Shown piece after piece: positions 26,982 to 36,568 of a stretch of 64,000 nucleotides of DNA; position 1 is the first letter of the stretch, and each line of letters starts with the position of its first letter. The stretch covers positions 1,060,551 through 1,124,550 of the forward strand of contig NZ_LIYD01000005.1 of the NCBI RefSeq assembly GCF_001278115.1, written 5' to 3'. A program made the position numbers and the translations under genes. The notes under the pieces were generated by a model. The model saw only the letters and a list, made by a program, of their open reading frames with translations. It did no database searches and had not been told where the DNA came from. The DNA is from Flavobacterium akiainvivens (GTDB taxonomy: Bacteria; Bacteroidota; Bacteroidia; Flavobacteriales; Flavobacteriaceae).

Positions 26982-28523
26982 TTATTTGGCAGCAAGCCTT
27001 TCACGCCTGTGCATTATTTTTTGTATCAGCACCCTGAGTTTGGCTTTGTAATCACCCGCCAGCCATTCGGTATAATTCTTTGTGACCTTGCCCAGGCATT
27101 TGGCATATTGCTTTACCCTCCAGTTGATTTCCTTATCCAGTTCTTCACTGAGGTGCAGTGCCTCTGAAATGGTTTCGGCATTATCGGCGCACATCAGGAC
27201 ATGCTGGCGGATGGAATCGCGGATTACTGTTTTGGGTTTCTCCCCATTTTCTGTTGCCATGTGATGCGCCTGTTGTACATCAAATGATACTTCAAGGGAA
27301 TTGGGGAATTTGGAACGCATTTCAGGGGGTACAGTATGGCTTTCATATTCCGTATGATGACTCATGCTTTCGTGGTATTGGTCCGGGTTTTCAAAGACAT
27401 ACTTCCAGTCCACCGGGGCGTTCCATTCACCGAAACGGTCAGTATTATTGCCAATGTCAATAATGTTAAAAGTCTTTTTGTGCGGCAGCCTGCGCGAACC
27501 ACGGCCAATCATCTGGTGGTATAAGGTCAGCGAATTGGTGGCACGGTTCAGTATAACGGTCTGTACCGAAGGCTCGTCAAACCCGGTTGTCAGTATAGAG
27601 ACTGATGTAAGTATTGCACCTTTGGTCTTTTTAAACCATTTTAAAATGCCATCCCGCTCTGTGGGGGATGTCTTGTTATCCAGGTGCCTGCAGTCGTATC
27701 CGGCATCGGTAAACATTTGGCAGACTGCTTTAGAAGTAAATATACCGGTATTGAAAATCAGTGTTTTTTTGTTTTTGGAATGCTCGCGGTACGCATGCAA
27801 GAGCAGCTCCAGCATGGCTGGGGCGGAGTAAAGGGCATCGGAAGAGCTGACGGTATAGTCCCCGTGCTGGCCAGTTATGAGTGAGTTGAGTTCCACGTCA
27901 TACCGCCAGGTTTTAGGGCGTGCCAGAAAGCCCTGTTCAATAAGTGAGCCTATAGGCGCACCGACAATCAGTTCGCTGTAGTTTTTTTTCATCGGCAAAT
28001 TGATATCCGCGCTGAAAGGAGTGGCTGTAACCCCAATAACAGTTGCATTTTTGAACTTACCAAGTAGTTTCTGGAATGAGTTGTGGTGGGCTTCGTCGAT
28101 TATTACGAGGCCTACACTGTCGGTATCCATTTGTCCTGACTTAATCCTGTTCTTCAGAGTTTCAACCATGGCAACATAGCACAGCGATTGGTCTTTCCGG
28201 TTTACAGATTTTACGGTGCTGGTTATGGCTTTATTGGCTATCCCGGCATTTTTAAGGGTTGTTGCCGTTTGGCGGCAAAGTTCTTTGCGGTGCGTAAGTA
28301 CTACAACTTTCCTATGAAACTTTTTAATATACCGTTTCGCAATCTCAGAAAATATCACAGTTTTCCCTCCACCGGTAGGCAATTGGTACAGGAGCCGTTG
28401 CGGTGTTGTACTTTCCCCGATTTTTTCAAAAAGCGTAGTAATGTCTGATTCCTGGTAGTGGTATAATTTTTTAGTATTTCTGTTGGCAGGTGCAATAGGA
28501 GCTTCTACAGTAATGGTTTCCAT
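26982..28523 (-). CDS. SF2 DEAD/DEAH-box helicase
   Basis: A 513-residue superfamily 2 helicase. Walker A GGGKT is at 51-55 (LPTGGGKT), motif II DEAH at 143-146, motif III VTATPF, and motif VI QMIGRGSRR in the C-terminal half. It resembles the helicase part of type III restriction or SSL2-like enzymes but has no nuclease or methylase domain. No restriction or modification gene is adjacent, so a DNA repair role with the other island genes is as likely as defence. It is followed by DUF2252 on the same strand. The 190 bp to the divergent FAD gene hold the promoters. Confidence 0.85.
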   Translation of the reverse strand: METITVEAPIAPANRNTKKLYHYQESDITTLFEKIGESTTPQRLLYQLPTGGGKTVIFSEIAKRYIKKFHRKVVVLTHRKELCRQTATTLKNAGIANKAITSTVKSVNRKDQSLCYVAMVETLKNRIKSGQMDTDSVGLVIIDEAHHNSFQKLLGKFKNATVIGVTATPFSADINLPMKKNYSELIVGAPIGSLIEQGFLARPKTWRYDVELNSLITGQHGDYTVSSSDALYSAPAMLELLLHAYREHSKNKKTLIFNTGIFTSKAVCQMFTDAGYDCRHLDNKTSPTERDGILKWFKKTKGAILTSVSILTTGFDEPSVQTVILNRATNSLTLYHQMIGRGSRRLPHKKTFNIIDIGNNTDRFGEWNAPVDWKYVFENPDQYHESMSHHTEYESHTVPPEMRSKFPNSLEVSFDVQQAHHMATENGEKPKTVIRDSIRQHVLMCADNAETISEALHLSEELDKEINWRVKQYAKCLGKVTKNYTEWLAGDYKAKLRVLIQKIMHRRERLAAK

Positions 28524-28715
28524 AATTGATAATTAAGAAATCTAATGTAGTAATTAGCTATATGCGGAAATGGTAAAGAATTTATAAATATTGATGTGAA
28601 ATTTTGCAGGAATATATTAAAATTATGCAGCATCGGTTTATTTAATATTTTATTACAAATTTTTCAGCCGTCTCCATGCTAACTTAGTATACAACGGAAA
28701 TTACCTACGACTATA

Positions 28716-30446
28716 ATGGAAACAGAAAATAGAAGGATTGCAATCCTGGGCGCGGGTCCCAGCGGTATGTTCATGTTTAAAAGGCTTATTGAATCAGGCG
28801 ATAAAAATATAACCATTGAAATTTTTGAGCGCAAATCGCAGGTTGGAGCCGGGATGCCGTATAGCAGCGAGGGCGCGAACAGGGAGCACATCACCAATGT
28901 ATCGGCTAATGAAATACCTACAATTGTAACCTCGATGCAGGATTGGGTCGATACCGTGGACAACGCCGTGCTTCAGCCTTACCATATTACTTCTCGCAAT
29001 TTCAATGAATATAAGGTATTGCCACGCCTGCTTTTTGGCAAGTACCTGGAAAGCCAATTTGGGTTGCTGTGCGATAAAGCCCGGGCAGCGGGCTTTACGG
29101 TCGTGTTGCACCTCGGCACTTCGGTAACCGATATCATTGACAGGCCGGAATTACAACAGGTACTCATCGAAATCGAGGGCGAGCAGGTTGAGCCCTTTGA
29201 TGCGGCCATTATTTGTACCGGGCACAACTGGCCTAAAAAACATGAAGGCAACGTACCGGGATATTTTGACAGCCCTTACCCGCCAGCCAAGCTAAAGCTT
29301 GAGTTGAACCATGCGGTTGCTATCAGGGGGTCATCCCTGACAGCAATAGATGCGATACGTACACTGGCACGGAGCAACGAAAAATTTGTGGAGGGTAGCG
29401 ACGGGATGCTGCAATATATTCCTTTGAAAGGCACCAAGCGTTTTAAAATGGTGATGCATTCCAGGAATGGCTTACTCCCGGCGGTACGCTTCCACCTGGA
29501 AGACTCGCACCTGCAAAACGACTCGCTATTGACACCTGAAGAAATCGAACAGCATAAACGGGAAAACAACGGTTTCCTTTCACTTGACTTTATTTTTGAA
29601 AAAGATTATAAAGACCTTTTCAAGGAGAAAGACGCGGACTTTTACGAGCGTATTAGAGATCTCAGTATTGAAGAATACGTAGATCTTGTGATGGGTTTCC
29701 GTGAAAATGCAGATCCCTTTGAACTCCTTCGCAGGGAGTATGCCGAAGCCGAACAGTCCATACAAAAGCGGGAGTCGGTGTATTGGAAAGAACTGCTTGC
29801 CGTGTTGAGCTTTGCAATGAACTATCCAGCAAAGTACCTTTCGGCCGAAGATATGCTCAGGCTCCAAAAAAAGCTGATGCCCTTAATTTCGGTTGTGATT
29901 GCTTTTGTCCCGCAGACATCATGCCGGGAACTGCTTGCGTTGCATAATGCCCGTAAACTGGAAATTGTATCGGTTGGCCAGGAAAGCGATATCGAAATTA
30001 ACGACAACGGCGGTATAACGTATTACTACTGCAATGAGGATGATAAAGAATGTTCCGCTTCCTTTAAAACATTTGTCGATTGTGTGGGGCAGCCGCACCT
30101 CTCGTTTGAAGACTTCCCTTTCAAAAGCCTGCTTTCGGGCGAGGTCATTACCCCGGCAACATTGCATTTCAGGTCAGATGCTGAAGGCGAGAAATTGTTC
30201 AATGACAAAACAAAAAATGTAAAAAAGGAAGAAGGGCATTATGTCCTCAAAGTTCCCGGAATCAGCATCAACGATAATTTCCAAATCGTCGGTCCTGACA
30301 GCGCGGGTAATGAGCGGTTATTTGTTATGGCGGTGCCTTACATCGGTGGTTTTAACCCGGATTATTCGGGCCTGGACTTTTGTGAGGAAGCGTCACTTCG
30401 TATTGCGGGACACCTTGAACAACAATCTAAAAAAATAAGCGTATGA
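28716..30446 (+). CDS. FAD/NAD(P)-binding oxidoreductase-like protein
   Basis: A 576-residue flavoprotein-like protein. The N-terminal dinucleotide-binding loop is AILGAGPSGMF at about 9-19, followed by EIFERKSQVGAGMPY. This fits the FAD/NAD(P)-binding family with a split Rossmann domain (NAD_binding_9 type). A second glycine-containing segment AIRGSSLTAIDAIRTLAR lies near 200. Its substrate is unknown. The last four bases overlap the DUF421 gene start (ATGA), so the two are translationally coupled. Confidence 0.75.
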   Translation: METENRRIAILGAGPSGMFMFKRLIESGDKNITIEIFERKSQVGAGMPYSSEGANREHITNVSANEIPTIVTSMQDWVDTVDNAVLQPYHITSRNFNEYKVLPRLLFGKYLESQFGLLCDKARAAGFTVVLHLGTSVTDIIDRPELQQVLIEIEGEQVEPFDAAIICTGHNWPKKHEGNVPGYFDSPYPPAKLKLELNHAVAIRGSSLTAIDAIRTLARSNEKFVEGSDGMLQYIPLKGTKRFKMVMHSRNGLLPAVRFHLEDSHLQNDSLLTPEEIEQHKRENNGFLSLDFIFEKDYKDLFKEKDADFYERIRDLSIEEYVDLVMGFRENADPFELLRREYAEAEQSIQKRESVYWKELLAVLSFAMNYPAKYLSAEDMLRLQKKLMPLISVVIAFVPQTSCRELLALHNARKLEIVSVGQESDIEINDNGGITYYYCNEDDKECSASFKTFVDCVGQPHLSFEDFPFKSLLSGEVITPATLHFRSDAEGEKLFNDKTKNVKKEEGHYVLKVPGISINDNFQIVGPDSAGNERLFVMAVPYIGGFNPDYSGLDFCEEASLRIAGHLEQQSKKISV

Positions 30447-31126
30447 AATTTGATTGGGAAGGCATTTTCCTCAACGGCCTGGACTGGCAACAATCTTTAG
30501 AGATTGGTTTCCGGACGCTAATCATGTTCCTGCTGGTGCTTACCTTTTTGCGCTTAAGCGGCAAGAAAGGTGTACGGCAGCTTTCGATTTTTGAGGTCGC
30601 CATAATAATTGCCCTGGGTTCGGCAGCCGGGGATCCCATGCTCAGTAACGATTATCCGATATTACCGTCACTGCTTGTTTTCTCCGTGATCATTGTGTTG
30701 TACCGTATCATTACCTATTATGCCGGGAAGAATGAGAATTTTGAAAGTCTGGTGGAAGGCGACCCGATGTACATTATAGAAGATGGCCAATTTGTTATGG
30801 TAAGCCGTAAATCGCATAATTTCGCAAAGGACGAATTCCTTGCAGAACTAAGGAATGAGGGCGTGTCGCACATCGGGCAGGTCGAAACCGCAATACTTGA
30901 AACTAATGGCAAGCTCAGCATATTTTTTTATCCCGATGATAAGGTCAAGCCTGGGTTGCCAGTATTGCCAAAACTATACAATAAAAAATCAGAGGATATT
31001 ACCAGCCATGGAAAGTATGCCTGTACTAACTGTGGGAATTGCGAGGAGTTGGCGCAAAGTAGCAAATGCAGCCGCTGTGGCCAAAAGGAATGGGTGCCGG
31101 CAATTGATAAACTAAGGATTACATAG
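30443..31126 (+). CDS. DUF421/YetF-like membrane protein with C-terminal zinc ribbon
   Basis: A 227-residue protein. Three N-terminal membrane helices (about 20-40, 50-64 and 72-92) are followed by a DUF421 cytoplasmic domain with the typical RLSGKKGVRQLSIFEVAIIIALGS and KDEFLAELRNEGV motifs. Unusually for YetF-like proteins it ends in a cysteine cluster, C194, C197, C200, C209 and C212 (CTNCGNC ... CSRC), that looks like a zinc ribbon. YetF proteins in Bacillus are linked to spore and stress physiology, with no established enzyme activity. It is coupled to the FAD protein gene by a 4-bp overlap. Confidence 0.85.
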   Translation: MKFDWEGIFLNGLDWQQSLEIGFRTLIMFLLVLTFLRLSGKKGVRQLSIFEVAIIIALGSAAGDPMLSNDYPILPSLLVFSVIIVLYRIITYYAGKNENFESLVEGDPMYIIEDGQFVMVSRKSHNFAKDEFLAELRNEGVSHIGQVETAILETNGKLSIFFYPDDKVKPGLPVLPKLYNKKSEDITSHGKYACTNCGNCEELAQSSKCSRCGQKEWVPAIDKLRIT

Positions 31127-31398
31127 CCATGTATACACCCAGTTAACTGGATTTTGATAAGGAAAATTATCCATCGAAACGCGATAACACATTGTGCAGT
31201 GCAAGCGAAGTAAAGTTTCATTGCTTTTTTTGAATGTATTTCCTGGTATGAAGTTTTTACATTTGTTCTTAACAAAACCTGGTCAAAGAAATATGTAGTA
31301 ATATTGGTAGAGAAATTATAGGTATTAAAGTGCAAACGGTTGAAATTTTTCAAGGCAAAGGAACATTTAAAGCATGCTGTAATTTAATGCTATAACTA
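31127..31398. other. Intergenic stretch at left edge of integrase block
   Basis: About 270 bp between the DUF421 gene and the excisionase-like gene, both ending here (convergent). AT-rich with no gene. No convincing terminator was found. It is a candidate location for one att half-site of the integrase block, but I could not identify a repeat matching the dnaK side. Confidence 0.4.
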
Positions 31399-31755
31399 TT
31401 ATTTTCGGCCATAATCTTTATTTCGATTATGATTATATTTCAATACTTCAGATTCAATTTCCTGAATTGTTTTCTTTTTTCCTTTCGAAATCCATTCTAA
31501 AAGTTCTTCTTTAAAAAAATACAGTTTTTTGCCATATTTATAGGAGGGAATTTTTCTCTGCCTTACAAGAGCGTAAATTGTAGGTTTTGCCTTTCCTATC
31601 AGCCGGCTTGCTTCTTCAATACCAATAGGAATACTTAATTCTTTAGATTCATATACCTGAACATTCTGAATCAGAAGTTTAATCTCGCCAATTTCTTTCA
31701 CTAAGTGTGCTACTGCTTTGGGCAGGTTCTCAAAAGAGATTTCATTTACGTCCAT
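31399..31755 (-). CDS. Excisionase-like helix-turn-helix protein
   Basis: A 118-residue protein. A coiled N-terminal part (about 9-36) precedes a MerR/Xis-type winged helix at 45-92 (GIEEASRLIGKAKPTIYALVRQ, then KIPSYKYGKKLYFFKEELLEW) and a basic tail. This architecture is typical of excisionase/recombination directionality factors of Bacteroidetes integrative elements. It lies downstream of the integrase operon but after that operon's terminator at 31786, so it probably has its own promoter. Confidence 0.75.
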   Translation of the reverse strand: MDVNEISFENLPKAVAHLVKEIGEIKLLIQNVQVYESKELSIPIGIEEASRLIGKAKPTIYALVRQRKIPSYKYGKKLYFFKEELLEWISKGKKKTIQEIESEVLKYNHNRNKDYGRK

Positions 31756-31785
31756 ACCTATCGTTTTTAATAGTTAAGGTGCAAA

Positions 31786-31831
31786 TGAAAAAAGTGTTTC
31801 ATCTGTGTATTCCATCACAGCGGAAACACTT
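31786..31831 (-). terminator. Terminator of the integrase operon
   Basis: A 9-bp perfect arm pair, AAGTGTTTC (31792-31800) and GAAACACTT (31823-31831), has an inner CTGTG/CACAG stem (31803-31807, 31816-31820). On the minus strand it is followed by a TTTTTT run. It separates the integrase/membrane protein genes from the excisionase-like gene. Confidence 0.8.
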
Positions 31832-31862
31832 GAAAAACACGGTGCTTCACAATGATTTGCTT

Positions 31863-32612
31863 TTAAAAATCTCTAAAATCTGCTAGTATCTTTATAAGCC
31901 CCTTCTGTTCATCGTCTTTCAGATGTGTTTTGATACTGTTCTCTTCAACATCTTTTAATGCGTTAGCAAAACTCAGTTTTAAAAATTTTGCGGCTCTTTC
32001 CTGCCTGCTGACTTTAAAAAAATTCCAGATATTCCAACCAAAATGATACAAATCGAGATTGGACAAATCTTTTACCTTTACCGGTTTAATCTTTTCGAAA
32101 TTTAAGTTCTCAGCATATATTATCAGATTCTCACACAATTGTTTCAAATCATCGTCCGAAGTATATAGTGCAAATTGCTTTTGTGCATAACGGATGGCAC
32201 TATCAATTCTCGCTAGTCTTTGATTTTTGACTATATTTTGCTGCTCCTCCCTTATCAGTTCAATATCGATGTCTGAATTTTTATTTTCAGCCAATTCGGG
32301 TTCAACCAAAGCATCCAGCCGCTTCACTTGTAATTTCTCAAAGCCTTCACTCGGAATTGGGTTTACTGGCGATTCGTTTTTTTTAGCCTTTAAAAAACGC
32401 TTCAGTAATCTCTCGGCCAAATCGTTAAATAATAAACTTAGAATTGCAAATATTAATATTCCAAATCCACTGCTGATCCAGAAGAACACACCTGCTGTGT
32501 ACTCATCTACACCTATTTCAATCAGCACAGATCTTACCATCACGCCTATAAAAATACAGACCAAAAAAACAGACAGATAAACTGTAATATATTCGAAGTA
32601 TTTTATTTTCAT
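31863..32612 (-). CDS. Membrane protein coupled to integrase
   Basis: A 249-residue protein, not recognised. Two membrane helices near the N-terminus (about 9-29 and 41-64) are followed by a mostly helical, charged cytoplasmic part of about 180 residues. The start overlaps the integrase stop by 4 bp (ATGA), so it is translated with the integrase, and it ends just before the operon terminator. Genes of unknown function cotranscribed with integrases are often cargo or regulatory, but no homologue is known to me. Confidence 0.6.
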   Translation of the reverse strand: MKIKYFEYITVYLSVFLVCIFIGVMVRSVLIEIGVDEYTAGVFFWISSGFGILIFAILSLLFNDLAERLLKRFLKAKKNESPVNPIPSEGFEKLQVKRLDALVEPELAENKNSDIDIELIREEQQNIVKNQRLARIDSAIRYAQKQFALYTSDDDLKQLCENLIIYAENLNFEKIKPVKVKDLSNLDLYHFGWNIWNFFKVSRQERAAKFLKLSFANALKDVEENSIKTHLKDDEQKGLIKILADFRDF

Positions 32613-33868
32613 GGCGCTTTCTTCTTTAAAGATTCCAACTGAATTGCCTGCGAAGCTCTGTTTTTCTTCTCATCTATCACTTTTGCATAGATTTGGGTAG
32701 TCTTTACATTGGTATGACCCAGCATTTTACTGACTGTATAAATGTCTGTTCCACTCGACAACTGCAATGTTGCAAACGTGTGGCGGAAACAGTGGAAGGT
32801 AATATTTTTTTTAATACCTGCAGACTCCACCCATTTTTTAAGAGGCCTTGAAATCCACGATGGGTCTGTAAGATCCTCAAAAACAAGCTGGTCGGGATGT
32901 CGTGGTTCTCCACAGAGCTGAAAAGCCTGCTCAGAAATAGGCATATATTCGACTCCCTTTGTCTTTTTCTGAGTGAAATGCAGTTTAGCCATACCGTTTT
33001 CCACACTAATCTCTTTCCAGCGTAGCTTCTGAATGTCCGAATGCCTCAAACCTGTAAGCGCTGAGAAAAGCGCTGCCCTTTTAAGGACATCCTTTTCACA
33101 CGGCGTTGATGCCAACCCGTTCAATTCTTCTATTGTAAGATATTCGCGTCTTGATTCCTGCTCCGGGATGCCCTTTATTTTTGAAGCTAAATCAACGGTT
33201 AAATATCCGTCGATAAAGGCCTGCTTCAAAGCCGCTTTAAATATAGAAAAATATGTTGCCGCAGTGTTGCGCGAAATGGTTCCCTTTTTGCCTCCTCCGA
33301 GCGGTGCAGCCAGCAAAAACAGTTTAAAATCTTCCGCCATTCTGCTGTTAATCTGGGAAAACACGAGACTGCCTGATGAATAGCTTTTTATAATCTCTTT
33401 GGTCCGATTCCAATTAATCTGAATAGATTTTGAACTTCGCGCATGCCTTTTAGCCGCAGTATCAGCTAAGTATTTAATAAAATCCTCTTTGCCTTTTTCT
33501 TTCTGTTCAGCCAATAGAGCCTCAGAGTCACTGAACAAATCTATGTTGTCGTATTCTTTCTGCCGTATTTTACGCACTCCTTCAGCATACAGCATTATCT
33601 CGCGGTCGCTTTCGCTTCTACACATGATTATTCCGTTGTCGCTGCGTCTTGGCTTATAGGATTTAATGCCCCCTGCATCTGTACGGGCAGTTCTTTTTTT
33701 GTCCCACTCCACAGTTGTTACTGATCTGTTTAAATATTCACGGACCCTTTGCGGAGAATCCTTTCCGAAAACTTGGACAGGATAACTTTCTATGTAAACA
33801 TACCATTCCTTTCGGTCTTCTGCTTTTCGAAGACGTACAGTCACCTTGGTTTTTGCTAATTGTTTCAT
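32609..33868 (-). CDS. Tyrosine recombinase/integrase
   Basis: A 419-residue integrase with an Arm-DNA and SAM-like N-terminal part and the catalytic core of the lambda Int family: R275 (GLRHSDIQKLRW), H359-x-x-R362 (HCFRHTFATL), H385 (LGHTN) and nucleophile Y394 (IYAKV). It fits the Bacteroidetes integrative element subfamily. Coupled genes on both sides (HTH upstream by 4 bp overlap, membrane protein downstream by 4 bp overlap) form one operon located beside the 3' end of dnaK. It probably drives integration and excision of the stress island or of a smaller element (inference). Confidence 0.93.
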   Translation of the reverse strand: MKQLAKTKVTVRLRKAEDRKEWYVYIESYPVQVFGKDSPQRVREYLNRSVTTVEWDKKRTARTDAGGIKSYKPRRSDNGIIMCRSESDREIMLYAEGVRKIRQKEYDNIDLFSDSEALLAEQKEKGKEDFIKYLADTAAKRHARSSKSIQINWNRTKEIIKSYSSGSLVFSQINSRMAEDFKLFLLAAPLGGGKKGTISRNTAATYFSIFKAALKQAFIDGYLTVDLASKIKGIPEQESRREYLTIEELNGLASTPCEKDVLKRAALFSALTGLRHSDIQKLRWKEISVENGMAKLHFTQKKTKGVEYMPISEQAFQLCGEPRHPDQLVFEDLTDPSWISRPLKKWVESAGIKKNITFHCFRHTFATLQLSSGTDIYTVSKMLGHTNVKTTQIYAKVIDEKKNRASQAIQLESLKKKAP

Positions 33869-34419
33869 ATAAAATTATTTCCGTTATACAAGTTATCAAT
33901 TTCGCTTTTTGGAGCATATACATATTTTCCGATCTGTCTGGTGGGGATTGAATATTTCCTGATATGGGTGTTAACTGAACTTTCAGATATTTGAAATTTC
34001 TCGGCTATTTCGCCAATGGTATAACAGTCTTCCTTTTCAAGGCTGTATAATTTTTTCTTCGGTACGCTCTCAGACTGCCGCAGATTGCGTGCTGGGCCGA
34101 ATATCCCTTCCATAACGCTGCGGTCGATCCTTACAAGGCGGGTTCCAAGATTTACTGAAGGAATTTTTCCCTGCTCGACAAGCCTATAGAGGGTTCTTTT
34201 TGAAATGCCAAAAAGCATGCCAGCCTCAGGGACAGAAAGAAATGCCCTGCTCTCGGGTATTTTATCGGCCATCCCTTTGATCTCCGCTTCATTTTTAAGC
34301 CGCTTCATCTGTTTGTATGCTTTTTTGCTGCATATATGCGAGCAGTAAACAGAAGCCACGGTCTTAGGCAGAAATTCCTCCCCACAGTTAAAACATTGTT
34401 TATTTATTCGTTTTATCAT
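33865..34419 (-). CDS. Double helix-turn-helix regulator with zinc knuckle
   Basis: A 184-residue DNA-binding protein. Cys9, Cys12, Cys26 and Cys30 (CFNC ... CSHIC) form a small zinc motif. Two MerR/excisionase-like winged-helix units follow, at about 64-110 (LSVPEAGMLFGISKRTLYR) and 135-180 (TIGEIAEKFQISESSVNTH). It is the first gene of the integrase operon and overlaps the integrase start by 4 bp. It is likely a regulator or directionality factor of the element. Confidence 0.7.
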   Translation of the reverse strand: MIKRINKQCFNCGEEFLPKTVASVYCSHICSKKAYKQMKRLKNEAEIKGMADKIPESRAFLSVPEAGMLFGISKRTLYRLVEQGKIPSVNLGTRLVRIDRSVMEGIFGPARNLRQSESVPKKKLYSLEKEDCYTIGEIAEKFQISESSVNTHIRKYSIPTRQIGKYVYAPKSEIDNLYNGNNFI

Positions 34420-34454
34420 CTTTGTCTCCTCATTAAGGTACTATAAGTAGACAT

Positions 34455-34505
34455 AAGTGCCACTTTGTCTCCATTTAAGTGCCGGTACAAATATGGTACA
34501 AATAT
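34455..34505. repeat. Direct repeats upstream of the integrase operon
   Basis: Two AAGTGCC copies (34455-34461 and 34477-34483) lie 22 bp apart. Immediately after come two exact tandem copies of GGTACAAATAT (34484-34494, 34495-34505), with a third partial copy (ATGGTAAAAAAT). They lie between the integrase operon start and the dnaK terminator. Candidate roles are integrase arm-binding sites or operator of the HTH protein. Confidence 0.6.
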
Positions 34506-34556
34506 ATGGTAAAAAATGATTAAAAAACAGCAGAAACAAAAAATGACAAAAAAGAA

Positions 34557-34589
34557 AAACCGCTGTAAACATTTCGTTTACAGCGGTTT
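34557..34589 (-). terminator. dnaK terminator
   Basis: A 14-bp perfect stem, AAACCGCTGTAAAC (34557-34570) with GTTTACAGCGGTTT (34576-34589), has a 5-nt loop. On the minus strand it is followed by TTTTTC and further T residues, 33 bp after the dnaK stop. Confidence 0.85.
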
Positions 34590-34621
34590 AATACTTATTA
34601 TTAACTGATGTTAATCAGTCA

Positions 34622-36517
34622 TTATTTGACTTCTTCAAAATCTACATCCTGAACATTGTCTCCTTCAGGTTGAGCCTGTGGCTCGCCTTGTGGGGCACCT
34701 TGTGCACCACCTTCTGCCTGTGCCTTGTACATTTCTTCCGAAGCATTTTTCCATGCCTCATTTATCTTGTCAAGGGCCGGTTGCACTAAAGCTACATCTT
34801 TAGCTTCGTAAGCCATTTTAAGCTCAGTAAGGGCAACACCAATGTTATCTTTGTTAGTCTGAGACAATTTATCGCCAAATTCACTCAATTGTTTTTCAGT
34901 CTGGAAAATCATGGCATCAGCTTCGTTAAGCTTGTCAACCCTTTCCCTTGTAGCTTTGTCAGCCTCAGCATTAGCCTCAGCCTCCTGGCGCATCCTGTCA
35001 ATTTCTTCCTGTGTAAGGCCAGAAGAAGCCTCTATACGGATGTCGTGTGACTTCCCGGTACCTTTATCTGTAGCCGATACTTTGATGATACCATTAGCAT
35101 CAATATCAAAAGTAACTTCAATTTGAGGTACACCCCTTGGTGCAGGTGGAATACCATCAAGGTGGAAACGGCCTATAGTTTTGTTATCGGTAGCCATTGG
35201 CCTTTCGCCCTGTAGCACGTGGATTTCCACGCTTGGCTGGTTGTCTCCTGCTGTAGAGAATACCTGAGATTTCTTGGTAGGGATGGTTGTGTTAGACTCA
35301 ATAAGCTTGGTTAGTACACCGCCCATAGTTTCAATACCAAGAGAAAGTGGGGTTACGTCAAGAAGTAGTACATCTTTAACATCTCCAGTAAGTACACCAC
35401 CCTGAATTGCAGCACCAATAGCTACAACCTCGTCAGGGTTAACACCTTTAGAAGGCTTTTTGCCAAAGAATTTCTCAACTTCTTCCTGTATACGTGGGAT
35501 ACGTGTAGAACCACCTACAAGGATAACCTCGTCTATATCGCTTTTGCTGATACCTGCATCTTTAAGTGCTTTTTCGCAAGGAATCATAGAACGCCTTACA
35601 AGCTCATCTGCCAATTGCTCAAATTTAGCACGGCTAAGCGGCTTAACCAAGTGCTTAGGCCCTGAAGCCGTAGCAGTTATGTATGGAAGGTTAATTTCAG
35701 TTTGTGCAGAAGCAGAAAGTTCAATTTTAGCCTTTTCAGCAGCTTCTTTTAAACGCTGAAGTGCCATTGGGTCTTTACGCAGGTCTACACCTTCTTCGCT
35801 GTTAAACTCATTAGCAAGCCAGTCAATGATTACCTGGTCAAAGTCATCACCACCAAGGTGTGTATCACCATTAGTAGAAAGTACTTCAAACACACCATCA
35901 CCAAGCTCAAGGATAGAGATATCAAATGTACCACCACCAAGGTCATATACTGCAATTTTCTGGTCTTTACCACCTTTATCAAGGCCATAGGCAAGAGCGG
36001 CCGCAGTAGGCTCATTGATAATCCTCCTTACTTTAAGGCCTGCAATTTCACCGGCTTCTTTAGTAGCCTGACGCTGCGCATCGTTAAAATAAGCCGGTAC
36101 AGTAATAACTGCCTCAGTTACAGTTTGTCCAAGGTAGTCCTCGGCTGTCTTTTTCATTTTCTGAAGCGTCATGGCGCTCAGTTCCTGTGGAGTATAAAGG
36201 CGTCCGTCGATATCTACACGCGGGGTGTCGTTATCGCCTTTTACTACTTTATAGGCCACGTTAGATGCTTCTTTAGCGCTTTCTGAGTATTTGTTACCCA
36301 TAAAACGTTTAACAGAAGCTATAGTTTTGGTAGGGTTAGTAACCGCCTGCCTTTTTGCAGGGTCGCCCACTTTAATCTCTCCACCTTCTACAAATGCGAT
36401 AACCGATGGCGTAGTCCTTTTACCTTCGGCGTTAGCAATAACTACAGGCTCGCCGCCTTCCATTACAGCCACGCACGAGTTAGTAGTTCCTAAGTCAATT
36501 CCGATTATTTTACTCAT
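34622..36517 (-). CDS. dnaK: Chaperone DnaK (Hsp70)
   Basis: A 631-residue Hsp70. The ATPase starts [20 protein letters not shown], with the signatures [15 protein letters not shown] and [16 protein letters not shown]. The substrate-binding domain has [17 protein letters not shown], and the tail is Gly/Gln-rich and ends FEEVK. ATP-driven folding of nascent and stressed proteins is its established role, normally with DnaJ and GrpE, neither of which is here. It is flanked by an integrase block at its 3' end. Its upstream region has a sigma-54-like element and three TGTCA copies described separately. Confidence 0.98.
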   Translation of the reverse strand: MSKIIGIDLGTTNSCVAVMEGGEPVVIANAEGKRTTPSVIAFVEGGEIKVGDPAKRQAVTNPTKTIASVKRFMGNKYSESAKEASNVAYKVVKGDNDTPRVDIDGRLYTPQELSAMTLQKMKKTAEDYLGQTVTEAVITVPAYFNDAQRQATKEAGEIAGLKVRRIINEPTAAALAYGLDKGGKDQKIAVYDLGGGTFDISILELGDGVFEVLSTNGDTHLGGDDFDQVIIDWLANEFNSEEGVDLRKDPMALQRLKEAAEKAKIELSASAQTEINLPYITATASGPKHLVKPLSRAKFEQLADELVRRSMIPCEKALKDAGISKSDIDEVILVGGSTRIPRIQEEVEKFFGKKPSKGVNPDEVVAIGAAIQGGVLTGDVKDVLLLDVTPLSLGIETMGGVLTKLIESNTTIPTKKSQVFSTAGDNQPSVEIHVLQGERPMATDNKTIGRFHLDGIPPAPRGVPQIEVTFDIDANGIIKVSATDKGTGKSHDIRIEASSGLTQEEIDRMRQEAEANAEADKATRERVDKLNEADAMIFQTEKQLSEFGDKLSQTNKDNIGVALTELKMAYEAKDVALVQPALDKINEAWKNASEEMYKAQAEGGAQGAPQGEPQAQPEGDNVQDVDFEEVK

Positions 36518-36568
36518 CTTGTTTATAGTTTATTTTCGTTTTTGAATATTATGTTTGCACACATATAG

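Noticed and set aside
26982..28523. SF2 helicase as part of a restriction or anti-phage system
   Set aside because: No methylase, nuclease domain or other defence gene is adjacent, and the neighbouring DUF2252 and stress genes give no support.
31399..34419. A complete conjugative transposon
   Set aside because: No mobilisation or transfer genes (relaxase, TraG, Tra cluster) occur in the window; only the integration module is visible.
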